Source: Lysobacter prati
GTDB taxonomy: Bacteria > Pseudomonadota > Gammaproteobacteria > Xanthomonadales > Xanthomonadaceae
Direction: 5' to 3'
Assembly: GCF_009765215.1 (NCBI RefSeq)
Contig: NZ_VLNV01000005.1
Location: forward strand, 186,001-250,000
DNA length: 64,000 bases
Shown: one piece after another, positions 15,727 to 28,955 of the stretch
Layout of the letters: each line of letters starts with the position of its first letter
Numbering within the stretch: the stretch's first letter is position 1
Notes under the pieces: model-generated
Told to the model about the DNA's origin: nothing
Seen by the model: the letters and a program-made list of their open reading frames with translations, nothing else
The model's database searches: none
Program-made: the position numbers and the translations under genes

Positions 15727-18717
15727 ATGAACCATCGCAATCTGCGCACCGCGATGCGCGTCGGCATGCTGCCGGCAGGTATCGCGATCGCACTGACGCC
15801 GGCTTTTGCCAGCGCCCAGGAAAACAGCGGCAAGGACGCCACGACGCTCGACAAGATCGAGGTCACCGGTTCGCGCATCAAGCGCGCGGACATCGAAACG
15901 TCCCAGCCTGTGTTCTCGCTTAGCCGGGATGACATCGCCGCGCAGGGGCTGACCTCGGTTGGCGACGTCATCCAGAACATCACCAGCGCCACCTCGGCCC
16001 TCAACAGCACCAACAACAACGGCGGCAACGGCGAAACCCCCGTCAATCTGCGCGGTCTCGGTTCCGCTCGCACCCTGGTGCTGGTCAACGGCCGTCGCTG
16101 GGTCGGTGGTACTGGCCTTGGCGGCGCGGTCGATCTGAATACAATCCCGACCGCGGCAGTCGAGCGCATTGAAGTGTTGAAGGACGGCGCCTCGACAATT
16201 TATGGCTCCGACGCCATCGCCGGCGTGGTCAACGTTATCCTGCGCCAGAACTTCGAAGGCGCCGAAGCAAACGCCTACCTTGGCCAGTACGACAAGGGTG
16301 ACGGCACCCGCCAGGCCTATGACTTCATCGTCGGAACGTCCAACGATCGCTTCTCGGCGATGCTCGGATATGGCTACGTCAAAGAAGAATCTGTCATGGC
16401 CGGCGACAGGTACATCTCGAAGGAGCCCATCTACACGACTGGCAACTTCTTCGGCAGCGGAACCAGTCCGGACGGACGCTTCGCCCTGTGCCGCAGTGGC
16501 TACGATGCCGCTGGCCGCAAGTGCAATGGCCCACAGTCCAATGCGCCGGGCCTGCCTGCGGGAATGTTCACCTACGATGGCCAGGGGAGCAGCCCGAGGG
16601 CGTACGTCCCAGGGCAGGACGCCTACAACTTCGCCCCCGAGAACTACCTGCTGACCCCGCAGGAACGCCGCTCGGTGTTCGGCAATGCATCGTTCGGCAT
16701 CACTGATGACGTTCGCTTCAAGACCACGGTCACCTACAACCAGCGTGAATCCGAGCAGTTGCTCGCGTCAATGCCGGTGACCTTGGGCACCGCGCCGGGT
16801 GCCACTCCGATCGGGCAGAGCATCTTCATCAGCAAGGACAACATCTATAACCCGTTCGGCGCCGATGTTTCACGCATCAACCGCCGTACCACCGAAACCG
16901 GCGGGCGCTCTTTCAACCAGGATGTCCGGACGTTCGCGCTGGATGCCGGCCTCGAAGGCTCGTTGGCTATCGGCGAGAAGTTCCTTGACTGGGAAGCCGG
17001 CTACTTCTATGGCGAGAACAAAGCCAACGAAACCACATTCGGCTTGTTCAACCTCGAGGCCCTGCGTTCCGGCCTTGGCCCGTCTTTCCGCGACGCAAAC
17101 GGTGTTGCCCACTGCGGTCGCCTGGGGGCCCCCATCGACGGCTGCGTGCCTCTCAACTTCCTGGGCGGCGTTGGCGGGCTCACGAAGGAAATGTTGGACT
17201 ATGCGTCCTTCACTGCGCACGACGAATACAAGTACCAACAGAAGTCCTACTATGCCAACGTCAGCAGCGAGCTGTTCGACATGCCTGCCGGTCCGTTGGG
17301 TTTCTCGCTCGGACTGGAGCACCGGACCGAGTCTGGCTACGACTCTCCGGACGCGCTGATCAACGCGGGCAGCACCACGGGCAACGCACGTCGTGCCACC
17401 GCGGGTGGCTACAGCGTCGACGAGGCCTATCTGGAACTCGCGATCCCGGTGTTGGCCGACCTGCCCGGCGCCAAGTTGCTGGACTTCAGCGTGGCCTCGC
17501 GCTACTCGGATTACAGCAACTTCGGCGACACGATCAACAACAAGTTCGGCTTCCGCTGGAAGCCGATCGATGACCTGTTGGTTCGCGGCAACTGGACGGA
17601 GGGCTTCCGCGCCCCGTCCATCGATGAGCTGTTCGCAGGCCAGGGCGATTCGTTCCCGAACCTGAGTGACCCCTGCAACACCACCAACTATCCGCTGCTG
17701 CCGCCCACGGCCCAGAGCCGCTGCCATGCTGAGGGCGTGCCAGCCGGTGGTTACGCCCAGGATGGGCAGCAGATCCGCATTTCCGTCGGCGGAAATCCCC
17801 ACCTGAAGCCTGAGAAGGCCGAGAGCGTCACGTTTGGTTTCGTCTACAGCCCGCATTTCGCCGAGGGTCTGGATATCTCGTTGGACTGGTGGAAGATCAA
17901 GCTCGACGACGCCATCACCACCGTGGGCGGTACCGATATCATCGATCAGTGCGTCCGCTCCGGCGGGACGGGTCCGACTTGCGCGCTGTATACCCGCAAG
18001 GCCGATGGCACCATCAACACCTTGCTCAACTACAACACGAACATTGGTGGCACCCGCCGCGAGGGCTACGACTTGACGGCGGCCTATCGCCTGCCCGAAA
18101 CCGCCCTGGGCAAGTTCAGCTTCACTTGGGACACTACCTACATGGCCCAGTGGCCGGAAGACCTGGATGGCGATGGCACGCTTGGCGAAGACCAGCAATT
18201 GGCCCCGGCGCTTGGCCAGCCGCTGAACCACGACGAAGGTGGAAACCTCGTTGGCGAGTACACGGACCGCGACAACAAGTGGCGTATTCGCTCCAACCTG
18301 GCGACCCGTTGGGACAAGGGCGACTGGGGTGCAACCTGGAACGTTCGCTACTATTCGTCGCAGGACGAGATTTGCGACGCCCAGTATGAGGCGAATGGTT
18401 TCGGTTACCTGTGCACCCAAACCGACCGTTACATCGGCATTCTGACCGACGCCAACAATAACGGCGTGTGGGATGGTGTGGCAGGTGGTGACAGCATCGC
18501 ATCGCAGAAGGAATCGAGGCACCACGTCGGCGCCACGACATATCACGATGTCAGTGCCTACTGGAGGGCGCCGTGGAATGCGACGGTCACACTCGGCATC
18601 AACAACGTGTTCGGCAAGAATCCGCCGATTGCACTTGAGGCGTTTGCCAACACGTTTGACCCGAGCTACGAACTGCCCGGCCAGTTCTTCTACATGCGTT
18701 ACTCGCAGAAGTTCTGA
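15727..18717 (+). CDS. TonB-dependent outer-membrane receptor
   Basis: 996 residues. Signal peptide (cleavage near ALTPAFASAQ), then a plug domain from about residue 45 (IEVTGSRIKRADIETSQPVFSL, VNLRGLGSARTLVLVNGRRWV, VERIEVLKDGASTIYGSDAIAGVVNVILRQNF) and a 22-strand-type barrel ending in FYMRYSQKF with the C-terminal Phe. It has no N-terminal signalling (STN) extension. Asp/Asn-rich loops (DLDGDGTLGEDQQLAP and LTDANNNGVWDG) resemble calcium-binding loops. Likely import of a peptide, siderophore or carbohydrate; the substrate cannot be read from sequence. The AraC-type gene upstream is the candidate regulator. Confidence 0.9.
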   Translation: MNHRNLRTAMRVGMLPAGIAIALTPAFASAQENSGKDATTLDKIEVTGSRIKRADIETSQPVFSLSRDDIAAQGLTSVGDVIQNITSATSALNSTNNNGGNGETPVNLRGLGSARTLVLVNGRRWVGGTGLGGAVDLNTIPTAAVERIEVLKDGASTIYGSDAIAGVVNVILRQNFEGAEANAYLGQYDKGDGTRQAYDFIVGTSNDRFSAMLGYGYVKEESVMAGDRYISKEPIYTTGNFFGSGTSPDGRFALCRSGYDAAGRKCNGPQSNAPGLPAGMFTYDGQGSSPRAYVPGQDAYNFAPENYLLTPQERRSVFGNASFGITDDVRFKTTVTYNQRESEQLLASMPVTLGTAPGATPIGQSIFISKDNIYNPFGADVSRINRRTTETGGRSFNQDVRTFALDAGLEGSLAIGEKFLDWEAGYFYGENKANETTFGLFNLEALRSGLGPSFRDANGVAHCGRLGAPIDGCVPLNFLGGVGGLTKEMLDYASFTAHDEYKYQQKSYYANVSSELFDMPAGPLGFSLGLEHRTESGYDSPDALINAGSTTGNARRATAGGYSVDEAYLELAIPVLADLPGAKLLDFSVASRYSDYSNFGDTINNKFGFRWKPIDDLLVRGNWTEGFRAPSIDELFAGQGDSFPNLSDPCNTTNYPLLPPTAQSRCHAEGVPAGGYAQDGQQIRISVGGNPHLKPEKAESVTFGFVYSPHFAEGLDISLDWWKIKLDDAITTVGGTDIIDQCVRSGGTGPTCALYTRKADGTINTLLNYNTNIGGTRREGYDLTAAYRLPETALGKFSFTWDTTYMAQWPEDLDGDGTLGEDQQLAPALGQPLNHDEGGNLVGEYTDRDNKWRIRSNLATRWDKGDWGATWNVRYYSSQDEICDAQYEANGFGYLCTQTDRYIGILTDANNNGVWDGVAGGDSIASQKESRHHVGATTYHDVSAYWRAPWNATVTLGINNVFGKNPPIALEAFANTFDPSYELPGQFFYMRYSQKF

Positions 18718-18741
18718 TGATTTTCGGTAAGTGAACGCAGC

Positions 18742-18770
18742 CTACGGCCCCGCAAGGGGCCGTAGTCTTT
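18742..18770 (+). terminator. Rho-independent terminator after the receptor gene
   Basis: Perfect 10-bp stem (CTACGGCCCC / GGGGCCGTAG) with a GCAA loop at 18742-18765, followed by TCTTT. It lies 25 bp after the stop of the TonB-dependent receptor and before the convergent AlgR-type gene. Confidence 0.8.
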
Positions 18771-18784
18771 CCGGGGCGCGACGG

Positions 18785-19522
18785 CTACAGGTGCTTCAGC
18801 GTTTCCTTCAGCCCCGCCACGCAGCGGCGGCTGACTTCCAGCGGCTGCTTGCCGTGGCGCAGCACCGCCTGCACGTGGCCGTCGGCGGCACGGCGCAGTT
18901 CGACGATCTCGTGGCGCGCGACCAGGCAGTTGCGGTGGATGCGGACGAAGCGCTCGCCGAACTCGTCTTCGAGCGACTTCAGCGATTCCTCGATCAGGTC
19001 CTCGCCGCGGGCGTGGTGGACGACCACGTATTTCTCCTCGGCCTGCAGGTAGTGCACGTCCTCGATCGGGATCAGGCGCAGGCTGCCGCGCAGTCGCGCG
19101 CACAGGTGGCTGCGGCGCTGCCCGGTACCGGGGCCGGCGGAGGTCGTGGCGCGATCGCGCCCGGCGGCAAAGGTGCGCACGCGTTCGAGCGCGGCGGCCA
19201 GGCGCTCGGCGCGCACCGGCTTGACCAGGTAGTCGATCGCCTCGGCTTCGAAGGCGGACAGCGCATGGGCGTCGTAGGCGGTGCAGAACACCACGGCCGG
19301 GCGCGGTTCGAACGCCGCGAGGTGGCGCGCGGCTTCGAGCCCGTCGATGCCCGGCATCGCGATGTCCAGCAGTACCAGGTCGGGATGGTGTTCGGCGCAG
19401 GCGTGCAGCGCGTGCTGGCCGTCGGCCGCCTCGGCGACGACCTCGACACCGAGCTGCTCGGCCAATAGTCCCCGCAAGCGCTCGCGCGCCAGCGGTTCGT
19501 CGTCGGCGATCACTATCCTCAT
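18785..19522 (-). CDS. algR: LytTR response regulator, AlgR-like
   Basis: 245 residues. Receiver domain (residues 1-~120) with the acidic pair DDE at 7-9, phospho-acceptor Asp at about 53 in VLLDIAMPG, and the conserved Lys in YLVKPV. A linker is followed by a C-terminal LytTR DNA-binding domain (IEDVHYLQAEEKYVVVHHARGEDLIEESLKSLEDEFGERFVRIHRNCLVA). This is the AlgR/LytR architecture. No AlgZ-type sensor kinase gene is adjacent; the next upstream gene encodes a carboxylesterase. In many gammaproteobacteria algR directly precedes hemC, whereas here the two are separated by three genes. Confidence 0.85.
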   Translation of the reverse strand: MRIVIADDEPLARERLRGLLAEQLGVEVVAEAADGQHALHACAEHHPDLVLLDIAMPGIDGLEAARHLAAFEPRPAVVFCTAYDAHALSAFEAEAIDYLVKPVRAERLAAALERVRTFAAGRDRATTSAGPGTGQRRSHLCARLRGSLRLIPIEDVHYLQAEEKYVVVHHARGEDLIEESLKSLEDEFGERFVRIHRNCLVARHEIVELRRAADGHVQAVLRHGKQPLEVSRRCVAGLKETLKHL

Positions 19523-19621
19523 TGGCGCCTCTACCCGGTGGGCACTGCCTCGGGCTGATGGTAGCCCCCGCGAGCGCCCGCTACCAATCGGTCGGCGGCA
19601 TTTGATCAGCCAGGTTGCGAC

Positions 19622-20320
19622 TCAGCCCGCAAATCGCTCACCCAGCCAGTCGCCCAGGGCCTGGATCTCTTCGGCACACACCTGGTGGGCCATCGGGTAG
19701 TCGTGCCATTCCAGGGCGAAACCCAGGTCCTTCATGGTCGCGGCGCCCATCTGGCCGACCACCGCCGGCACCACCGGATCGAACTGGCCGTGGGCCATGA
19801 ACACCGGCTGCGACAAGGCCGCAGGCTTGAGTTTAGCTGCCGCCTGGTGCGGTCCGAGTGGCAGATAGGTCGACAGGCCGGCAATGCCGGCGAGGGGCTG
19901 CTCGCGCCCCAGGGCGGAGGCCAGGGCGATCGCGCCGCCTTGGGAAAAGCCGATCAGGACGATGCGCTCGGGCGCGATGCCACGTGCGACTTCGCGCGCG
20001 ATCAGGGCTTCGACCTGCGCCACCGACTCAGCCACGCCGGCTTCATCGGCGCGCTTGCCGGCGGCCAGTGCGTCGAAGTCGAAGCTGATGATGTCGTACC
20101 AGGCGCGCATGCGCATGCCGTTGTTGATCGTGACCGCACGCACCGGCGCGTGCGGGAACACGAAGCGCAGCGCCGGCCAGTCGCGGCGGACCAGCTCGGG
20201 CACGATCGGGGCGAAGTCGTTGCCGTCGGCGCCCAGGCCGTGCAGCCAGAGCACGGTCCAGGTCGGCGAGGGGGCGGTTTCGAGCTCGACTGTCTCGAGC
20301 AGGGGGGTGTTGGAATCCAT
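19622..20320 (-). CDS. Carboxylesterase/phospholipase of the alpha/beta-hydrolase fold
   Basis: 232 residues from the ATG at 20320 (MDSNTPLLETVELETAP). Abhydrolase_2-type esterase: oxyanion region VLWLHGLGADGNDF, nucleophile motif IGFSQGGAIAL, Asp in GQFDPVVP and His in YPMAHQVCAEEI. Pseudomonas carboxylesterase II (EstB) is a close family match. It acts on short-chain esters; the physiological substrate is unknown. It is 99 bp upstream of the AlgR-type gene on the same strand. Confidence 0.88.
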   Translation of the reverse strand: MDSNTPLLETVELETAPSPTWTVLWLHGLGADGNDFAPIVPELVRRDWPALRFVFPHAPVRAVTINNGMRMRAWYDIISFDFDALAAGKRADEAGVAESVAQVEALIAREVARGIAPERIVLIGFSQGGAIALASALGREQPLAGIAGLSTYLPLGPHQAAAKLKPAALSQPVFMAHGQFDPVVPAVVGQMGAATMKDLGFALEWHDYPMAHQVCAEEIQALGDWLGERFAG

Positions 20321-20427
20321 GCCGGCATTGTCGCCGCTGCGGCGCTGGCCTGCCATGCCCGGCCCGGGTGCCGCGGTCCGCCAAGCGAAATTGTGTATCG
20401 CCGGGGTCGGCGCGTACCCTTGCCGGC

Positions 20428-20814
20428 ATGTCCGCGTCCTCCGCCCTCCATGCTGCTGCGCGCCTGCTGCTGCTCGGCCTGCTGCTGGCCAGCTTCACGC
20501 TGAAGCCGGCATTGGCGTTCGCCGAGGAAGTGCATGAACTGGTCGAGCATGCGGCGGCCGGCAGCCACGGGCATGGCCATGCGTTCGGTGAGCATTCGGT
20601 CGACGACCGAACACCGGCACCCGACGACGGCAAACCCGGACACGACGACGACCACTGGCACCTGACCCATTGCTGCGGCCAACAGGCGGCAATGTTGCCG
20701 CGCCTGCAGTTCGACCTGCCGACCGCCGTCTCCGACTCACCGGTGGCGATCCTGTCGGTCGCCTTCGCGCCAACGCGCCTGACGGCGCCGTTCCGTCCTC
20801 CGATCGCGGTGTGA
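20428..20814 (+). CDS. His-rich exported protein preceding the czc efflux operon
   Basis: 128 residues from the ATG at 20428. Signal-like N-terminus (LHAAARLLLLGLLLASFTLKPALAFA), then a metal-binding-looking segment rich in His and Asp (HELVEHAAAGSHGHGHAFGEHS, PGHDDDHWHLTHCCGQQA). Position directly before czcC (54 bp) and the His content suggest a periplasmic metal-binding accessory of the pump. No enzymatic domain is seen. Confidence 0.65.
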   Translation: MSASSALHAAARLLLLGLLLASFTLKPALAFAEEVHELVEHAAAGSHGHGHAFGEHSVDDRTPAPDDGKPGHDDDHWHLTHCCGQQAAMLPRLQFDLPTAVSDSPVAILSVAFAPTRLTAPFRPPIAV

Positions 20815-20868
20815 CCTGCCCGGCCCTTGCGCCGGCTGTCCATCCCCTCTTCTTTCGGAGCTTCTCCC

Positions 20869-22151
20869 ATGTATTCGCGACTCGCGGCCCGCGCCGCGTT
20901 GGTCGTCGTGCTTGCTGTGGCCCTGCCCGCACAGGCAGGCGACCGCCTGACCCTGGACGATGCGTTCGCACGCGTCGTCGGCACTGCATCACGACCCCCA
21001 CATCCCGAGCTCCGCCTCAGCGGCGCCCGTGGCGACGTCCTCTCAGCCGAACTCGCGGTCGCCGCGCAACGGCCGGCACTGGTGGCCGGCGCCGAACTCG
21101 AGAACGTGCTGGGCAGCAACAGCTACAGCGGCGTCGATCGCGCCGAACTGACCCTGACGCTGGCCTCGGTGCTGGAACGCGGCGGCAAGCGCGACGCGCG
21201 CCAGGCGCTGGCGCAAAGCCGTATCGATGCGCTCGGCATCGAACGCGAAGCCAGCCGCCTGGACCTGCTGGCGGAAACGGCGCGGCGCTATCTCGCCGTC
21301 GTCGCCACCGGCCCGCAGCTGGCGATTGCCGACGATGACATCGCGCAACGGCGGCGGACGGTCACGGCCGCACAGCGGCGACTCGATGCCGGCGCTTCGC
21401 CGGAGTCGGTCGTGCTGACCGCGCAGGCCGCTCTCGCCCGCGCCGAGCTGGAACGGCGCCGCACCGCGCAGCAACAGGCGGCCGCGCGCCAGCACCTGGC
21501 GGCACTGTGGGGCGAGCGCGAGCCCGACTTCGAGACGGCCGATGCCGACGTGCTGGCCCTGCCCGACATCGCCGACTTCGGCGCGCTCGCACAACTGCTG
21601 CAGCGCACGCCGGAACTGACCCGCTTCGCCGACCAGCGCCGCATCGGCGAAGCGCGCCTGCAGCTGGCTCGCGCGCAGGCCACGCCGGACCTCGAATGGC
21701 AGCTTGGCGTGCGCGGCTTCAAGGAGGACAACGACGTCGCGCTGATCGGCGGCGTCTCGCTGCCGCTGGCCAGCGGGCGCCGTGCACAGCCGCAGATCCG
21801 GGCGGCAGAGGCCGAACTGGCCGTCAACGAAGTGGAACGCGAAGCGCAGGGGTTGGCGTTGTACTCAACTCTGGTCGAAGCGCACGGCCGCTACCGCGTC
21901 GCGCAGCTGGAAGTACTGCGTTTGCGCGACGACGTGCTGCCCAAGCTGGCGCGTGCCCAGGCCGCGGCCGAGCGCGCATTCGGCGCCGGCGCGATCAGCT
22001 ATCTGGAAATCGCCCAGCTGCAATCGGAAACCACAAGCGCACGGCGCGAGCAACTCGAGGCCGCGCTGTCGGCACAGCGCGCGCTTATCGAAATCCAGCG
22101 ACTCACCGCCGAACCACTCGTCGTTGCCGCCCCAGCCAAAGGCCAGACCCC

Positions 22152-22155
<4 letters not shown>
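20869..22155 (+). CDS. czcC: Outer-membrane channel of heavy-metal RND efflux pump
   Basis: 428 residues from the ATG at 20869, which follows a CGGAG ribosome-binding site. TolC-type outer-membrane efflux protein: signal peptide (VVVLAVALPAQA), then two repeated coiled-coil halves rich in Ala/Arg/Glu (LTLDDAFARVV, QARSRID-type helices, and the second half starting near ALAQLLQRTPELTRFADQRR). The family link to CzcC/CusC comes from context with czcB and czcA. Its stop overlaps the czcB ATG (ATGA). Confidence 0.85.
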
Positions 22156-26586
<4,431 letters not shown>

Positions 26587-26595
26587 CCCGTGGGG

Positions 26596-26628
26596 CGCGA
26601 GGGACCCGACGGCGGGTCCCTCGCGTTT
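26596..26628 (+). terminator. Rho-independent terminator of the czc operon
   Basis: Perfect 13-bp stem: 26596-26608 pairs with 26613-26625 (CGCGAGGGACCCG and its complement) around an ACGG loop, followed by TTT. It begins ten bases after the czcA stop codon. Confidence 0.8.
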
Positions 26629-26695
26629 GCGACGTCGACTGCTTGCGGCCCGACAATCACGGCACCACGGCACGAGCAGGCCCTAGACTCGCGCC

Positions 26696-27676
26696 ATGGA
26701 CCTCTTCCAGCCCGGCGCCACCCGTGGCGTGCTCGAAGCCGCTGCGCACGCGATCGCACGCGGTGAGCCGGTCGCGCTTGCCGTGGTGCTGGAAACCTCC
26801 GGTTCGACTTACGTCCATGCCGGGGCACTGGCGCTGTTTGGCAGCCAAGGCCGCCAGGTCGGCTGGCTCAGTGGCGGATGCCTGGAGCCGGAGATCGCGC
26901 TGCGCGCCGACGAAGCAGTGCGCACGCGGACGATCCAGTGGCTGGAGCTCGATACGCGCAACGATGAAGACCTGCTCTCCGGCTCCGCCGTGGGTTGCCG
27001 TGGCCGCTTGCGGATCGCCCTGCTTCCGCTGACCCCATTGGCGCCGTGGCCCGCCCTGATCACCGCATGGCGTTCGCGACAGGGCCCGCTCGATATCACC
27101 CTCGGTCCTGACGGCACCGTCGACGCTCGTGTCGACACGCACCAGAACGCTTACCGTTTCCAGGCCGCCGACGTGCCGTGGCCGGATCCACCGCCGGCAT
27201 GGACGCTCAGCATCGCGCGCCCGCCAGCGGTGCTACTGCTGGGCGCCGGTCCGGAAACACCGCTGCTGCTGCCGATGCTGCGGCTGCTAGGCGTCACCAC
27301 CACCCTGGTGGAGCGCCGCCCGCGTTGGCAGCCCATCGGCGTCGATGCCGATGTAGCCATCGCCCAGTCGCCGGCGCAGGTACTGCCAACCACAGACGGC
27401 CAGTTCGATGCAGCACTGGTCATGCACCACCATTTCGAACTCGATCGCGAAGCATTGGCGGCGCTGGCAGACAGTACGATCCGTTTCGTCGGACTGCTCG
27501 GTCCGGTGCGGCGGCGCGAAGACCTGTTCCGCGTGCTGCCCGCCGCCGTTCGCGAGGCCTTGCTGCCGCGCCTGCACTCGCCGGTCGGGCTTGCGCTGGG
27601 AGGCAGCGGCCCGGAGGCGATCGCGCTGAGCATCGCCGCGCAATTGCAGAACCACCTGCATGGGGGTCGCGCGTGA
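26696..27676 (+). CDS. xdhC: XdhC-family molybdenum cofactor insertion protein
   Basis: 326 residues. XdhC/CoxI family: N-terminal XdhC_CoxI domain (EPVALAVVLETSGSTYVHAGALALF, SGGCLEPEI) and C-terminal Rossmann XdhC_C domain (PPAVLLLGAGPETPLLLPML, ALVMHHHFELDREALAAL, IRFVGLLGPVRRREDL, HSPVGLALGGSGPEAIALSIAAQL). XdhC chaperones the sulfurated Mo cofactor into xanthine-oxidase-family enzymes. No such enzyme is encoded in the window, so its client lies elsewhere. Its stop overlaps the GTG start of the next gene. Confidence 0.88.
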   Translation: MDLFQPGATRGVLEAAAHAIARGEPVALAVVLETSGSTYVHAGALALFGSQGRQVGWLSGGCLEPEIALRADEAVRTRTIQWLELDTRNDEDLLSGSAVGCRGRLRIALLPLTPLAPWPALITAWRSRQGPLDITLGPDGTVDARVDTHQNAYRFQAADVPWPDPPPAWTLSIARPPAVLLLGAGPETPLLLPMLRLLGVTTTLVERRPRWQPIGVDADVAIAQSPAQVLPTTDGQFDAALVMHHHFELDREALAALADSTIRFVGLLGPVRRREDLFRVLPAAVREALLPRLHSPVGLALGGSGPEAIALSIAAQLQNHLHGGRA

Positions 27677-28284
27677 GCGAGGTGGCTTCGGCGCATGCGG
27701 CGGTGGTGCTCGCCGCAGGCGGCAGCCGCCGGCTGGGACGTCCCAAGCAATTGCTTTGCCGCGATGGCGAGACCCTGGTCCATCGCGCCCTGCGCCTTGC
27801 CAGTGCAACGCACCCGCAACGCCTGTTACTGGTGACGGGCGCCGATGCGATGCAGGTCGCCGAGGCCGGCGCCGGCTTCGACGCAGAGTGCGCCGTCAAC
27901 CACGACTGGTCGCAGGGGCTGTCGGGCAGTCTGCAATGCGCCGCGTCGGCGCTGGCGGGGTTCGATGGCAAGGTGCTGGTGCTTGGCTGCGACCAGCCCG
28001 CGCTCGAGACACATCACCTGCAGGCGCTGCTGGACGGCGCCAGGCGATCCGCTTCGGACTGCGCGGCGACCGCCCATGGCGAAGCCGCAGGAATTCCGGC
28101 GCTGGTCACGATGCCGCTGCTGATGGAGGCGTCGGCGCGGCTTCAGGGCGACCGCGGACTGGGTGCGCAACTGACGGCGATGGCCGAATCGGTGTGGCGG
28201 TTGGATGCGCCGGAACTGCGGCTGGACATCGATCGCGAAGACGATGTGCTTGCGGCAGTGGCGTTGGGGCTGCTCGACCGCTGA
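27673..28284 (+). CDS. mocA: MocA/MobA-like molybdenum cofactor nucleotidyltransferase
   Basis: 203 residues from the GTG at 27673, which overlaps the xdhC stop (GTGA); an upstream open frame lies over xdhC and is discounted. The nucleotide-binding signature VVLAAGGSRRLGRPKQLL, the Asp motif VLVLGCDQPALE and the GIPALV segment are typical of MocA cytidylyltransferases, which make the MCD cofactor for xanthine-oxidase-family enzymes. Pairing with XdhC supports this over MobA. It would not serve the bis-MGD enzyme encoded at 7410. Confidence 0.83.
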   Translation: MSEVASAHAAVVLAAGGSRRLGRPKQLLCRDGETLVHRALRLASATHPQRLLLVTGADAMQVAEAGAGFDAECAVNHDWSQGLSGSLQCAASALAGFDGKVLVLGCDQPALETHHLQALLDGARRSASDCAATAHGEAAGIPALVTMPLLMEASARLQGDRGLGAQLTAMAESVWRLDAPELRLDIDREDDVLAAVALGLLDR

Positions 28285-28396
28285 GCGCGGATCGACGGGA
28301 GACGAAACCGGAGGCCGGCTGCGCGGCGGCCGCGGCATGCTGCTAAATGAGGATGCGGTGGCTTGCGCACACCGCATCCCGGTAGATCACAACGGC

Positions 28397-28783
28397 TTAG
28401 GCCGCTGCGTCCTTCAGCTTCTTCAGCGGACGGACCTTGACCTTGACCGAAGCCGGCTTGGCAGCAAACCAGACTTCTTCCTTGGTGAACGGGTTGATGC
28501 CCTTGCGCTTCGGCTTGGCCGCAACGCTGACGGCGGTGATCTTCAGCAGGCCCGGCAGGGTGAACGCACCAGCGCCCTTCTTGCTGACCGAACCGTGCAC
28601 GGCACCTTCCAGAGCAGCCAGGACAGCGCGCACGTCCTTGGCAGCGACGCCCGCGGCCTCGGCGATGTGCGCAACCAGGCCCGACTTGGTCAGCGCTTCC
28701 TTGATCGGCTTCGGTGCAGCCGGCTTGGCGGCGGCGGCCTTCTTCGGCGCGGCCTTCTTTGCCACTTTCTTCGTCTTCGCCAT
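28397..28783 (-). CDS. HU-family DNA-binding protein with Lys/Ala-rich N-terminal tail
   Basis: 128 residues, longer than canonical HU (~90). The first ~28 residues are a Lys/Ala/Pro tail (AKTKKVAKKAAPKKAAAAKP). The HU fold follows: KEALTKSGLVAHIAEAAGVAAKDVRAVLAALEGAVHGSVSKKGAGAFTLPGLLKITAV, then KPKRKGINPFTKEEVWFAAKPASVKVKVRPLKKLKD, with the RKGINPFT arm motif that inserts into the minor groove. The tail resembles histone-H1-like extensions seen in some bacterial HU variants. Monocistronic; convergent with mocA. Confidence 0.9.
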   Translation of the reverse strand: MAKTKKVAKKAAPKKAAAAKPAAPKPIKEALTKSGLVAHIAEAAGVAAKDVRAVLAALEGAVHGSVSKKGAGAFTLPGLLKITAVSVAAKPKRKGINPFTKEEVWFAAKPASVKVKVRPLKKLKDAAA

Positions 28784-28955
28784 ATGTGTCTCGTAATACT
28801 CGATTAGTTGATGGGTGCCCGGATTTCCCCGCTAGGCAAGCGGAATGTAGGGCAAGGCAAGTGCGCCGCCAAGTGGTAGGAGGCAAAAAAACGCGGGAAA
28901 TTGCTACTTTCTTCGCCAACGACCGCCTCGGCGGCCCACTTTGGCCGTTTGTCGG

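Noticed and set aside
16870-18546. 558-codon minus-strand open frame across the first TonB-dependent receptor
   Set aside because: The plus strand has a full receptor with signal, plug and C-terminal Phe; the minus frame has no domain and no ribosome-binding site.
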